Source: Actinomycetota bacterium
GTDB taxonomy: Bacteria > Actinomycetota > Acidimicrobiia > Acidimicrobiales > Ilumatobacteraceae
Reading direction: 5' to 3'
DNA: 64,000 nucleotides
NCBI GenBank assembly: GCA_016700055.1
Contig: CP064997.1
Span: 1,736,001 to 1,800,000 of the forward strand
The notes beneath the pieces were generated by a model, which searched no databases, had not been told where the DNA came from, and saw nothing but the letters and a program-made list of their open reading frames with translations. A program made the position numbers and the translations under genes. Positions 32,188 through 41,107 of this stretch are shown in pieces; the stretch's first letter is position 1, and each line of letters opens with the position of its first letter.

Positions 32188-33684
32188 TCACCGGCACTGG
32201 GTCTCGTGTTCCGGGGCCTCGAGGTCGATCAGGTAGTCGTCGACGACGTCGTTCACGCAGTCGTTGACGTTGTAGCCCGTGTGCTGGTCGGCGGTGACGA
32301 TCACCAGGCGCCCGTCCTCCAGCGCCTCTGCCATCCGGCGCGTGCTGTCGAGCGGCGTGGCCGGATCGCCTGTCGTGCCGATCACCACGATCGGGCCGGC
32401 ACCCACGCCGGTGATCTCGATGCGCGGGTCGGCGGGCGCCTGCCAGAACGTGCACGTGTAGTCGCCGGTGGTGCCGGGGGAAAAGCGCGGCGCCGCCTCC
32501 TGCAGGCGCGGCACCTCGGCATCGGCCTCTTCCACCGTCGGTCGTTCGTCCGAATCGACGCACAGGATCGACATGAAGGCCTCGATCTCGTTGCCGTAGT
32601 CGCCGCTGAACGTGCGCTGGTAATAGGCGTCGAAGAGGCCGAGCAACGTCGCCCCGTCGCCCGCCTGGGCCTCGGCGAGCCCACCCGCCAACTGCGTCCA
32701 CAACGACTCGTCGTACATGGCCTGGGCGACGGCCACGTTGGCCATGCCCCGGGTCAGGTCGGGTCGGCCCGCCTCGGTGGGTATCGGGTGCTCGTCGAGC
32801 TCGGACATCAGGTCGTCGTAGGCGCCTTCTGCGTCGCCATCGTTGTAGAACTCGCAGCTGCGGTCGGCCGAGCATTCGGCGAGGAACGTGGCGAGCGTCC
32901 CCTCGAAGCCGGCGAGCTGCTGCGCGAGACCCTCGGTGGAGTCTGCATTGGGGTCGGCCGCGCCGTCGAGCACGGCCGCCCTCACCGTGTCCGGGAACAT
33001 CGTCGCCCATGTGCCGCCGAGCTCGCTGCCGTACGAGAAGCCGAAGTAGCTGATCTCGTCCTCGCCCAGGGCCTGGCGGATCATGTCCATGTCGCGCGCG
33101 GAGTTGTTCGTCCCGACGTGTGCGAGCAGCTCGCCGTTGCGCTCCTCGCAGGCCTCGGCGAAGCGCTTCGACTGCTCGACCAGCTCGTCGTGCTCGGCGT
33201 CGGTGTCCGGGGTGATGTCGCCGACGGCGAAGTAGTCGTCGTAGTCGTCGATGCAGTCGATCGCCGGCTCGCTCTCCCCGGTGCCGCGCGGGTCCCAGCC
33301 GACGACGTCGAAGTGGTCGAGGATCGCCTGGCTGTAGATGTTCGCGGCGTACTCGGCCAGGATCGTGCCGCCGAACCCCGGCCCGCCCGGGTTCACGAGG
33401 AGCGACCCGATGCGCTCTGCGGAGTTCCCCGCGAGGTGGCGCACCAGGGGCAGCTCGATCGTGCCCGCGTCCGGTTCGGCGTAGTCGAGCGGCACGGCCA
33501 GCGTTGCGCACTCGAGGTCTTCGCCGCACTCCTCCCAATCCAGATCCACGTCGTCGCGCGGTGCGACGGTGCTCTGCGGATCGTGGCTCTCCGCGCCGAC
33601 GGTGCGGACCGCGTCGTCGCCGCCGCAGGCAGCGAGCGCCAGTGAACCCGCGACGACGATCGCGGGGAGGATGCGGGGATGCAT
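32188..33684 (-). CDS. secreted alpha/beta-hydrolase lipoprotein (tripeptidyl aminopeptidase type)
   Basis: This 498-residue exported hydrolase has a signal peptide ending in the lipobox LAAC (about residue 20), so it is probably a membrane-anchored lipoprotein. The S33-type features are visible: LLVNPGGPGFGG oxyanion loop, FGFSYGSELG nucleophile elbow, and a C-terminal GDPATP with ADQHTGY catalytic His. Relatives release N-terminal tripeptides. The ATG at 33684 lies 8 nt after TACCAT, suggesting a leaderless mRNA. It is divergent from the ABC exporter with 66 bp between starts. Confidence 0.9.
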   Translation of the reverse strand: MHPRILPAIVVAGSLALAACGGDDAVRTVGAESHDPQSTVAPRDDVDLDWEECGEDLECATLAVPLDYAEPDAGTIELPLVRHLAGNSAERIGSLLVNPGGPGFGGTILAEYAANIYSQAILDHFDVVGWDPRGTGESEPAIDCIDDYDDYFAVGDITPDTDAEHDELVEQSKRFAEACEERNGELLAHVGTNNSARDMDMIRQALGEDEISYFGFSYGSELGGTWATMFPDTVRAAVLDGAADPNADSTEGLAQQLAGFEGTLATFLAECSADRSCEFYNDGDAEGAYDDLMSELDEHPIPTEAGRPDLTRGMANVAVAQAMYDESLWTQLAGGLAEAQAGDGATLLGLFDAYYQRTFSGDYGNEIEAFMSILCVDSDERPTVEEADAEVPRLQEAAPRFSPGTTGDYTCTFWQAPADPRIEITGVGAGPIVVIGTTGDPATPLDSTRRMAEALEDGRLVIVTADQHTGYNVNDCVNDVVDDYLIDLEAPEHETQCR

Positions 33685-33750
33685 GGCCGGGCATGGTACG
33701 ACCGATGGCCAAGGGTCGGCGGTCGGGCTGGCGCCGTAGCCTTTGACAGC

Positions 33751-35619
33751 GTGCGGATGGGACCCCACCACATGATGCCCCGCGACGCGGAGGCCGTGAA
33801 GGGCAAACGGCTCGACCGCGGGATCGTCGGGCGCGTCTGGCAGTTCGCCCGGCCTTACCGGTGGAGCATCGCCGGGTTCCTGGCGGCGATCCTCGCGGCC
33901 TCCCTCCTAGGGCTGGTGCCGCCGTTCGTCTTCCGCGCGATCCTCGACGACGCCATTCCGAACAGTGACCGCGCCCTGGTGTGGTCGCTGGCGGCCGTCG
34001 CGGTCGTCGCCGCCCTTGCCGACGCCGGGCTCGCCATCGTCCAACGCTGGTTCTCGTCGCGCATCGGCGAAGGCCTGATCTACGACCTGCGCGTCGCGCT
34101 GTACGACAAGGTGCAGCGGATGCCGGTGGCGTTCTTCACGCGCACCCAGACCGGTTCGCTGATCAGCCGCCTGAACAACGACGTCGTCGGAGCCCAGAGC
34201 GCGGTCACGAGCACGCTCGGCAGCGTGGTCAGCAACATCGTCGTGCTGGCCACGACCCTGGCGGCGATGATCGCCCTCGAATGGCGGCTGACGCTGCTCG
34301 CCCTCGCCGTGCTGCCGCTCTTCGTCGTCCCGGCTCGGCGTGTCGGCAGACGGATGCAGCAGCTGTCGCGCGAGCAGATGGGTCTGAACGCCGAGATGCA
34401 CACGCAGATGACCGAGCGTTTCAACGTGAGCGGTGCGCTGCTCGTGAAGCTGTTCGGCCGCCACGACGACGAGGTGGGCGCGTTCTCCAGCAGGGCCGGC
34501 CGGGTGCGCGACATCGGTGTGCGCTCGGCGATGTACGGCCGGGTGTTCTTCGTCGCGCTCGGGCTGGTCGGCGCCATCGGCGCGGCGGTCATCTACGGCA
34601 TCGGCGCCCAGCTCGTGGTGTCGGGCGAGATCACGCCCGGCACGCTCGTCGCGCTGGCCGCGCTCGTCGCCCGCGTCTACCAGCCGCTCAACGGCCTGAC
34701 GAACGCTCGGGTCGACCTGATGACCTCCTTCGTCAGCTTCGAGAGGGTGTTCGAGGTGCTCGACGCGCCGGTGGCGATCGTCGATCGGCCAGGAGCGGTC
34801 GACCTGGTCGACGCGAGGGGCGACGTCGTGTTCGACCACGTCACGTTCCGCTACCCGGCCGCGGCGTCGGTCTCCGTCCGCTCGCTCGAGGCCCCAGGTG
34901 CGCCGGCGGGCGATCCCGACGTCGACGTGCTGCACGACGTCTCGCTGCGCATCGCGCCGGGCGAGACGGTCGCGGTGGTCGGGCCCTCGGGCACTGGCAA
35001 GAGCACGCTCGCCTCCCTCATCCCCCGCCTGTACGACGTCGCCGGGGGAGCGGTGCGGATCGACGGTCGCGACGTGCGCGACCTCACGTCGTCGTCGCTG
35101 CGCCGGGCGATCGGCGTCGTCAGTCAGGACCCGCACCTGTTTCACGAGTCGATCGAGTCGAACCTGCGCTACGCGAAGCCCTCTGCCACTGATGCCGAGC
35201 TGCAGGCCGCATGCCGGGCGGCGCGCATCCACGAGACCATCGCCGAGCTCCCCGACGGATACGCGACGCTGGTCGGAGAGCGCGGTTACCGGCTGTCCGG
35301 CGGCGAGAAGCAACGTCTCGCGATCGCGCGGCTGCTGTTGAAGGACCCGGCGGTGATGGTGCTCGACGAGGCGACCAGCCACCTCGACAACGAGAACGAA
35401 GCCCTCGTGCAGGACGCGCTCGATGTCGCCATGCAGGGACGCAGCGCGCTCGTCATCGCCCACCGGCTCTCGACGATCAGAGACGCCGACCGCATCGTCG
35501 TGCTCGACGAGGGCCGGGTGGTGGAGCAGGGCACGCACGACGAGCTGATCGCGCTCGACGGTGCCTATGCGCGCCAGGTGCGGGCCGGCACGTTCGAAGC
35601 ACCCGTCGAAGCGATGTAG
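33751..35619 (+). CDS. ABC exporter, fused permease and ATPase
   Basis: This 622-residue half-transporter has about six membrane helices in residues 30-320, with the LYDKVQRMPVAFFTRTQTGSL coupling region. The nucleotide-binding domain carries Walker A GPSGTGKST, signature LSGGEKQR and Walker B VMVLDEATS, followed by the His switch IAHRLST. Such proteins dimerise and export lipids, drugs or peptides; the substrate is unknown. The GTG at 33751 follows a TAGCCT hexamer by 8 nt; an ATG two codons on is an alternative. Confidence 0.92.
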   Translation: MRMGPHHMMPRDAEAVKGKRLDRGIVGRVWQFARPYRWSIAGFLAAILAASLLGLVPPFVFRAILDDAIPNSDRALVWSLAAVAVVAALADAGLAIVQRWFSSRIGEGLIYDLRVALYDKVQRMPVAFFTRTQTGSLISRLNNDVVGAQSAVTSTLGSVVSNIVVLATTLAAMIALEWRLTLLALAVLPLFVVPARRVGRRMQQLSREQMGLNAEMHTQMTERFNVSGALLVKLFGRHDDEVGAFSSRAGRVRDIGVRSAMYGRVFFVALGLVGAIGAAVIYGIGAQLVVSGEITPGTLVALAALVARVYQPLNGLTNARVDLMTSFVSFERVFEVLDAPVAIVDRPGAVDLVDARGDVVFDHVTFRYPAAASVSVRSLEAPGAPAGDPDVDVLHDVSLRIAPGETVAVVGPSGTGKSTLASLIPRLYDVAGGAVRIDGRDVRDLTSSSLRRAIGVVSQDPHLFHESIESNLRYAKPSATDAELQAACRAARIHETIAELPDGYATLVGERGYRLSGGEKQRLAIARLLLKDPAVMVLDEATSHLDNENEALVQDALDVAMQGRSALVIAHRLSTIRDADRIVVLDEGRVVEQGTHDELIALDGAYARQVRAGTFEAPVEAM

Positions 35620-35640
35620 CTCTCGGGTCGGACAGGCAGG

Positions 35641-36384
35641 TCAGAATTCGAACTGCGCGGGACGCAGCGGTGAACCTTCGCGGGCGAACAGCATGTCGAT
35701 CTGTACCAGGGTTGTGCGGGGGCGACTGAAGCCGGAGACCTCGGTCGGCAGCCAGCCGTGCTCGGCCATCCACCCGACGACTTCTGGCAACAGCGGCGCG
35801 CCGTCGTTGTAGCGCAACATGGCCAGCTCGAGCTGAACCAGCGATGCACGTTCCAGCACCTCGCTCGCGCCGGCGAGAACCTGCAGCTCGGCACCCTGCA
35901 CGTCGATCTTCAAGAAGATGTCCCGCACCTCACCCAACGTCTCCCGGAAGACCTCGTCGAGAGTGCGCGTCGTCATCTTCCGCTCGGTCCGTGGCGCATC
36001 GCTGGTCTCGGCGAAGAACGACGAACCGGTACCCATCTCGTAGAAGGTCACCGTTTGACCGCTGTCGGCGCCGAGCACCGCGTGGCTCAGATGAAGGTCG
36101 TCATGCTCCTTGCTGAACGCGGCCAGCTCGGAAAGGAGCGCCTCCTGGGCTTCCACCATCAGCGCAGGGCAGGCGCCGAAGACGGCTCTCGCCATCCGCG
36201 TCCAGTCGCCCTTGTACGCCCCGACGTCGATGATCGCCCCCGGCGCGTATCCCGTCGAACCGAGCCGGCGATAGGTGACCTCTTCGAAGCTGCGCGACAC
36301 GAGGTCGGCTGTGTGCTGGCGGAGATCTGGGCCCATGCGGTAGAAGGCCGAGGAAACCACCCGTCGCCCCAATGACCCCCGCAT
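35641..36384 (-). CDS. FkbM-family methyltransferase
   Basis: This 247-residue protein has a SAM-binding loop AIIDVGAYKGDWT and the FkbM core KIDVQGAELQVLAGASEVL. FkbM enzymes O-methylate sugars or small molecules. Near its C-terminus, RPRTTLVQIDMLFAREGS matches the family end. It is divergent from xseA (77 bp between starts) and converges on the ABC exporter. No glycosyltransferases adjoin it, so a role in surface polysaccharide is only a guess. Confidence 0.88.
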   Translation of the reverse strand: MRGSLGRRVVSSAFYRMGPDLRQHTADLVSRSFEEVTYRRLGSTGYAPGAIIDVGAYKGDWTRMARAVFGACPALMVEAQEALLSELAAFSKEHDDLHLSHAVLGADSGQTVTFYEMGTGSSFFAETSDAPRTERKMTTRTLDEVFRETLGEVRDIFLKIDVQGAELQVLAGASEVLERASLVQLELAMLRYNDGAPLLPEVVGWMAEHGWLPTEVSGFSRPRTTLVQIDMLFAREGSPLRPAQFEF

Positions 36385-36461
36385 GTGAGCAGGCTACTCA
36401 CGATGGCGGTGCGTGCTCGGCGGCGACCCGACCACGCCCGCGACGTGGCAGCATCGCTCTC

Positions 36462-37730
36462 GTGAGCCAACCTTCGTTCGACTTCGGCGACGTGAGAGCG
36501 ACGGCTCCCACGTACACCGTGGTCGAGCTCGCCGACCGGCTGAACAACGCGCTCGCCCTCACCTTCCGTGCCGGGGTATGGGTGACCGGCGAGATCACGG
36601 GGCTGAACGAGCGCAACGGCCACTACTACTTCCGTCTCGTCGCGAACGATGCCGGCCGGCGAGCGACGATCGACGCCAGCTTGTTCGCCCCTGCACGTGA
36701 GCGGCTCGCGCCGCTGTTCGAGCGGCACGGGTTCCAGCTGGCCGACGGCATGCAGGTGCGCGTGTTCGGCCGCGTCGACTTCTACGCGCCGAGCGGGCGC
36801 ATCGGGGTGAAGGTCACCGACATCGACCCCCGCCACACCCTCGGCGAGCTGGCTCTGCGACGCGATGCCGTCGTCGGGCGCCTCGTCGCCGCCGGGCTCT
36901 ACGACGCCAACCGCTCACGCCCCCTCGCCCCGGTGCCGCTGCGCGTCGGCGTCGTGACGAGCGTCGACAGCGCTGCATGGGCCGATTTCCGCCACGAGAT
37001 CGAGCGCAGCGGCATCGGGTTCGTGCTGAGGTTGCTCGACGTGCGCGTGCAGGGCGAACGGGCTGTGGCCGAGGTGAGCGCCGCCGTCGCCAGGCTCGGG
37101 GCCGCGGTCGATCATCTCGACGTCGTCGCCGTGGTCCGTGGCGGGGGCTCCCGTACAGAGCTCGCCACGTTTGACGCCGAACCGATCGCGCGCGCCATCG
37201 CCGGGTCGTCGCTGCCGGTGTTCACCGGCCTCGGCCACGAGACCGACCGCAGCGTCGCCGACGAGGTGGCCCACACCTGCACCAAGACGCCGACCGCGTG
37301 TGCCGCCGCGCTGGTCGAGCGCGTGCAGGGTTTCAGCGCCTTCGCCGAAGAGGCGTGGGCCCGGATCTCGGCACGCGCAGGCGCCCGGCTCGACGGCGCG
37401 GCCCACGAACTGGCGCGCACCAGCCAGTCGCTGCGCCGCCAGACCGTCCACGCCGTCGACCGCTCCGACGAGCGGCTGAGCGCCCGCTCCACTCGCCTGG
37501 CCGGCGCCGCCGCGCGCGCCCTGGAGCGCGGCGAGCGCCGGCTGGAGCTGGCCGAGGCCCACGCCCGCCTGCTCGATCCGGTGCACACCCTGGCCCGCGG
37601 GTGGAGCATCACCCGCACCCTCGACGGTGGGGTGGTGCGATCGGTGCAGCAGCTCGCGCCGGGCACCGGCATCGTCACCAGCTTCGCCGACGGTTCGGCG
37701 CGCAGCACCGTGGAGGAGACCACGCCATGA
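36462..37730 (+). CDS. xseA: exodeoxyribonuclease VII large subunit
   Basis: This 422-residue protein has an N-terminal OB-fold (VWVTGEITGLNERNGHYYFRL), the catalytic domain with LRVGVVTS, RGGGSRTELATFD and TGLGHETDRSVADEVAH, then a coiled-coil stretch and the C-terminal LARGWSITRTLDG. Exonuclease VII degrades single-stranded DNA. The GTG at 36462 lies 7 nt after CAGCAT, a weak -10. The stop overlaps the xseB start by 4 bp (ATGA). Confidence 0.95.
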   Translation: MSQPSFDFGDVRATAPTYTVVELADRLNNALALTFRAGVWVTGEITGLNERNGHYYFRLVANDAGRRATIDASLFAPARERLAPLFERHGFQLADGMQVRVFGRVDFYAPSGRIGVKVTDIDPRHTLGELALRRDAVVGRLVAAGLYDANRSRPLAPVPLRVGVVTSVDSAAWADFRHEIERSGIGFVLRLLDVRVQGERAVAEVSAAVARLGAAVDHLDVVAVVRGGGSRTELATFDAEPIARAIAGSSLPVFTGLGHETDRSVADEVAHTCTKTPTACAAALVERVQGFSAFAEEAWARISARAGARLDGAAHELARTSQSLRRQTVHAVDRSDERLSARSTRLAGAAARALERGERRLELAEAHARLLDPVHTLARGWSITRTLDGGVVRSVQQLAPGTGIVTSFADGSARSTVEETTP

Positions 37731-37966
37731 GCACGAGTGACCACGGGGATCCGGCGCCCGACGGGGCGGCTGCGGGCGGCATCGGCTACGCCGCGGCACT
37801 GGCCGAGCTGGAGCGGATCCTGACCGAGCTCGAAGCCGCCGACGTCGACGTCGACGTGCTCGCCGAGAGGGTGCAGAGGGCGGCGGTGCTGATCCGGGCC
37901 TGCCGGGAGCGCATCTCCGAGGCTCGCCTGCAGATCGAACAGGTCGTCGGCGAGCTGGGGCCGTGA
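37727..37966 (+). CDS. xseB: exodeoxyribonuclease VII small subunit
   Basis: This 79-residue protein has the two-helix XseB pattern GYAAALAELERILTELEAADVDVDVLAERVQRAAVLIRACRERI. It binds the coiled coil of XseA. Translation is coupled to xseA through the ATGA overlap. Its stop overlaps a possible GTG start of the polyprenyl synthase gene. Confidence 0.95.
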   Translation: MSTSDHGDPAPDGAAAGGIGYAAALAELERILTELEAADVDVDVLAERVQRAAVLIRACRERISEARLQIEQVVGELGP

Positions 37967-37995
37967 CCGCCGAGCAGGGGCCTAGCCTCGCTCGG

Positions 37996-39057
37996 GTGGC
38001 CGCGGCGCCCCCCGACTCGCTCAATTGGATCGCGTCTCGCGTCGAGCAACGGCTGGCGGGCGTGCTCGACGCCGAGCAGCGACGCTGGGCGGCCTTCGAC
38101 GCCGATCTCGACTCGCCGCTCGCCGAGATCGGGCGCCTGGTGCTGGCCGGGGGCAAGCGCCTGCGGCCGGCGTTCTGCCACTGGGGGTTCGTCGGCGCCG
38201 GTGGAGACCCGGACGACCCCGTCGTCGTCGACGCGGGGGCCGCGCTGGAGCTCCTGCACGCATTCGCCCTGTTGCACGACGACGTGATGGACGGTGGCGA
38301 CACGAGGCGCGGCGAGCCGACCACCCACAAGGTGTTCGAGAGCCAGCACCTCGCCGGCGGTGGGCTCGGTGAGGCGCGCCGGTTCGGCGAAGGGGTGGCG
38401 ATTCTCGTCGGCGACCTCGCGTTCGTCTACGCCGACCGGCTGCTGCTCGGTGCGCCCGCCCCGGCGTGGGAGGTCTGGAACGAGCTGCGGATCGAGCTGA
38501 ACGTCGGCCAGGTGCTCGACCTGCTCGGGTCGGCGGGCAACGAGCGGCGTTGGGTGAAGGCAGAGCGCATCTGCCGGTACAAGAGCGGTAAGTACACGAT
38601 CGAGCGCCCGCTCCATCTCGGTGCCCTCCTCGCCGCCCCCGAGCTCGCGGGCGAGCTCGTGCCGGCGCTCAGCGCATACGGCTTGCCTCTCGGCGACGCG
38701 TTCCAGATGCGCGACGACGTGATGGGGGCCTTCGGCGATCCCGAGCTGACCGGCAAGGCCGTCGGTGGCGATCTGCGTGAGGGCAAGCCGACTCCGTTGA
38801 TGGCGCTCGCCACCGAGCGTGCCGACGCGTCGCAGCGCGCGGTGCTCGCCCGCGTCGGCGCAGCGGACATCGACGACGCGGACGTCGCCCGCATCCAGCA
38901 GGTGCTCGTCGACTCCGGCGCTCTCGCCGAACTCGAGCAGGTGATCGCCCGGCTCGCCGCCGAGGCGATCGGGGCGCTCGCCGGCCTACCGCTGACGCCG
39001 GCCGCGCGTGACGAGCTGGAGCAGCTCGCCCACTACGTGAGCTGGCGCGACGCGTAG
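37996..39057 (+). CDS. polyprenyl (geranylgeranyl-type) diphosphate synthase
   Basis: This protein of about 353 residues condenses isopentenyl diphosphate with allylic diphosphates. The first Asp-rich motif is LLHDDVMDGGDTRRG. The second is QMRDDVMGAFGDPELTGK, where the last Asp is replaced by Gly-type sequence, as in actinobacterial IdsA-like enzymes. An in-frame GTG at 37963 overlaps the xseB stop. I prefer the GTG at 37996 because TAGCCT ends 7 nt before it. Chain length cannot be read reliably. Its product could feed menaquinone, carotenoids or the membrane terpene cyclase. Confidence 0.9.
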   Translation: MAAAPPDSLNWIASRVEQRLAGVLDAEQRRWAAFDADLDSPLAEIGRLVLAGGKRLRPAFCHWGFVGAGGDPDDPVVVDAGAALELLHAFALLHDDVMDGGDTRRGEPTTHKVFESQHLAGGGLGEARRFGEGVAILVGDLAFVYADRLLLGAPAPAWEVWNELRIELNVGQVLDLLGSAGNERRWVKAERICRYKSGKYTIERPLHLGALLAAPELAGELVPALSAYGLPLGDAFQMRDDVMGAFGDPELTGKAVGGDLREGKPTPLMALATERADASQRAVLARVGAADIDDADVARIQQVLVDSGALAELEQVIARLAAEAIGALAGLPLTPAARDELEQLAHYVSWRDA

Positions 39058-39710
39058 ATCTGGAGCGCTTCGGAGAGCGTTGCTTCGACCACACCCACCT
39101 CACGGGTGACGGCCTCGAGCCATGGCGGGCGCACCGTGGCGACGACACAGATCGGCTCGTCGAGACCGGAGCCCTCCACCGCGAGGCGCACGAACAGGGT
39201 CGCGTAGTCGGGAGGGCGCACGTCGCGCCCGAGCTCGACGAGGGCGTACGGGTCCGGTGTCGACGTCCGCGGGGCGAGCGTGAAGTAGCTCTGGGAGGTG
39301 GGTCCGACCGACCCTCCGTACAGACCCGGCCCGTCGGCCAGCACGGCGCCGTGCACCTGGCCGGCACGCGAGCCGGCGAGCTGCAGCGCCACGTAGGCGC
39401 CGAGCCCCCGCCCGACGACGGTGACCTCGCCGAGCTCGGCCAGCGCATGGTCTGCGTCGGCGAGCAGGATCTCGGCCGAGTACCCGCCGCCGCGGGGCAT
39501 CGTCGACACCCCGTGCCCGGTGAAGTCGAGGGCCGCGACCGCGCCCGGCCATGGCTTCGCCCATTGCGGCACGGTCTCGGGAGAGCGCTCACCCAGACCG
39601 TGAAGCAGGAGCAGTGTCGGCGACGGCTCGGCCCCCGTCTGCCGCCCGCGCAGGACGTGCAGCGCGAGGTCGATGCGGTTGTGGCGCAGCCAGACGATCT
39701 CCTCGCTCAT
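39033..39710 (-). CDS. alpha/beta-hydrolase fold protein lacking the catalytic serine
   Basis: This 225-residue protein has the hydrolase opening LLLLHGLGERS and the fold pattern up to the nucleophile elbow, which reads VVGRGLGAYVAL. The expected G-x-S-x-G is G-R-G-L-G, so Ser is replaced by Gly. The C-terminal part is short and no clear catalytic His is seen. The start overlaps the stop of the complete hydrolase upstream by 4 bp. It may be a pseudoenzyme or regulatory partner. It overlaps the polyprenyl synthase end by 25 bp on the opposite strand. Confidence 0.75.
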   Translation of the reverse strand: MSEEIVWLRHNRIDLALHVLRGRQTGAEPSPTLLLLHGLGERSPETVPQWAKPWPGAVAALDFTGHGVSTMPRGGGYSAEILLADADHALAELGEVTVVGRGLGAYVALQLAGSRAGQVHGAVLADGPGLYGGSVGPTSQSYFTLAPRTSTPDPYALVELGRDVRPPDYATLFVRLAVEGSGLDEPICVVATVRPPWLEAVTREVGVVEATLSEALQIYASRQLT

Positions 39711-40681
39711 CGGGGTCTCCCGACGAACTCCAACACGGTCGCCGCCACCTCTACCGGCCGCTCGATGTGCACGAAGTGGCCGACGCCTTCGACCACCTCG
39801 CACCGGCCCCCGGTCGGCAGGAAGCGCTTCACGTGGTGGGGCAGCGTGCCCCAGCTCATCACGTCGGGCTCGGTGCCGAGCAGGCTGAGGAAGGGCATCG
39901 CCAGGCCGGGCAGGCGCATGATCGTCCACTCCGGGCGCCACGGACCGAAGCCGCCCATGCGCATCGTCGGGTCGATCTTCCACCGCCAACCGTCGGGGTC
40001 GTGGCGGGCGCCGACAGACACCAGGTAGCGCAGCCAGTCATGGCTGAGGCGGGGGTTCATCTGCGCCCTGCGCTCGGCGAGCTCGTCGAGTGTGCCCGGA
40101 CGGCGTTGCGCGGCGACGGTGCGCCGGCGGTGGTCGAGCCAGCCGGCGACGTCGCTCGCGAGCATGCGCGTCCGCTCGTGCTCGGCGACGTCGGGCACCG
40201 GCCGCCGGTAAGGGATCCCGTCGAGGTTGACCATGTGGCTGAAGCGGAACGGCTGAGCGTCGGCGAGCTGGATGGCCATCGAGCCACCCTTGGAGTGCGC
40301 GACGACGACGCCCGGGCGGTCGGTAGTCGCGTCCATCACCGCCGTGGCGTCACGCAGATCGGCCTCGAACGAGTAGAGCTCGGCGTAGGCGCTGTCGCCG
40401 TGGCCACGCTGGTCCCAGGAGACCACGCGCCACCCCGCGTCGGCGAGCAGGGGGGCGAACACGTCGAAGGTGCGGGCGAAGTCGAAGCCACCGTGGATGC
40501 AGTAGAGGCACGGCGCCGAGGCGTCACCCCACTCGTGCACGGTGATCGCCGCCCCGCTCGAATCGACGGTGCGGGTGCGCTCCGGCGCCCGCGCCCCTGC
40601 GTAGCTGACCGCCTCGTCCCCCACGCGTTGCAGGATAGGTGGTGTCACCGACGGGCTGACCAGCCGGGACGCGCGTACCAT
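39707..40681 (-). CDS. alpha/beta-hydrolase
   Basis: This hydrolase of about 324 residues has an oxyanion loop (CIHGGFDFAR), a nucleophile elbow with Ser (VVAHSKGGSMA), and a late catalytic His in GVGHFVHIERP. The catalytic triad therefore appears complete. The substrate is unknown. I use the ATG at 40681; a GTG at 40726 with an upstream GAGGAG is also in frame but would overlap the divergent LysM gene by 13 bp. Its stop overlaps the start of the serine-less hydrolase, so the two are translated together. Confidence 0.82.
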   Translation of the reverse strand: MVRASRLVSPSVTPPILQRVGDEAVSYAGARAPERTRTVDSSGAAITVHEWGDASAPCLYCIHGGFDFARTFDVFAPLLADAGWRVVSWDQRGHGDSAYAELYSFEADLRDATAVMDATTDRPGVVVAHSKGGSMAIQLADAQPFRFSHMVNLDGIPYRRPVPDVAEHERTRMLASDVAGWLDHRRRTVAAQRRPGTLDELAERRAQMNPRLSHDWLRYLVSVGARHDPDGWRWKIDPTMRMGGFGPWRPEWTIMRLPGLAMPFLSLLGTEPDVMSWGTLPHHVKRFLPTGGRCEVVEGVGHFVHIERPVEVAATVLEFVGRPR

Positions 40682-40713
40682 GCGGGCTTCGAAGTAGTCG
40701 TCGGGAGGAGGGA

Positions 40714-41049
40714 ATGATGCGGGCACTGGCTGTAGCGCTCCTCGCCTTGGGCGCCACCGCGGCTTGCGGGGGTGACGACTCTGCCGAGCCGGCCACCCTG
40801 CCGCCGCTCACCAGCACCCCGCCTTCGAGCACGACGACTCCTCCGACCTCGACGAGCGGACCGGCCAAGTTCTACGAGGTCCAGCCCGGCGACAGCCTGT
40901 CCTCCATCGCCGACCAGTTCGACGTGCGCATCGAGGACCTGATCGCCGTCAACGGGATCCTCGACCCGGATCACATCCAGGCCGGCCAGAAGCTGGAGAT
41001 CCCGCCTCCGACGGTGCTCGTCACCGTCCCGAGCAGCTCCACGCCGTGA
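40714..41049 (+). CDS. LysM-domain lipoprotein
   Basis: This 111-residue protein has a signal peptide ending in a lipobox-like ATAAC (about residue 18), a Thr/Pro/Ser-rich spacer (about residues 28-50) and a LysM domain (KFYEVQPGDSLSSIADQF..NGI..IQAGQKLEIP). LysM binds peptidoglycan. A strong GGAGGAGGGA site precedes the ATG at 40714. It probably attaches to the outer face of the membrane and contacts the cell wall. No enzymatic domain is present. Confidence 0.9.
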   Translation: MMRALAVALLALGATAACGGDDSAEPATLPPLTSTPPSSTTTPPTSTSGPAKFYEVQPGDSLSSIADQFDVRIEDLIAVNGILDPDHIQAGQKLEIPPPTVLVTVPSSSTP

Positions 41050-41070
41050 CCCGGAGCGGGACCTTCAGCC

Positions 41071-41100
41071 CTGACAGCCCGGCACTGCGCTTCGTACAAT
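41071..41100 (+). promoter_or_regulatory. well-formed leaderless promoter
   Basis: CTGACA (41071-41076), 18-nt spacer, TACAAT (41095-41100), then exactly 7 nt to the ATG at 41108. It is the closest match to a SigA-type promoter in the window. Confidence 0.75.
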
Positions 41101-41107
41101 CTCCGCC

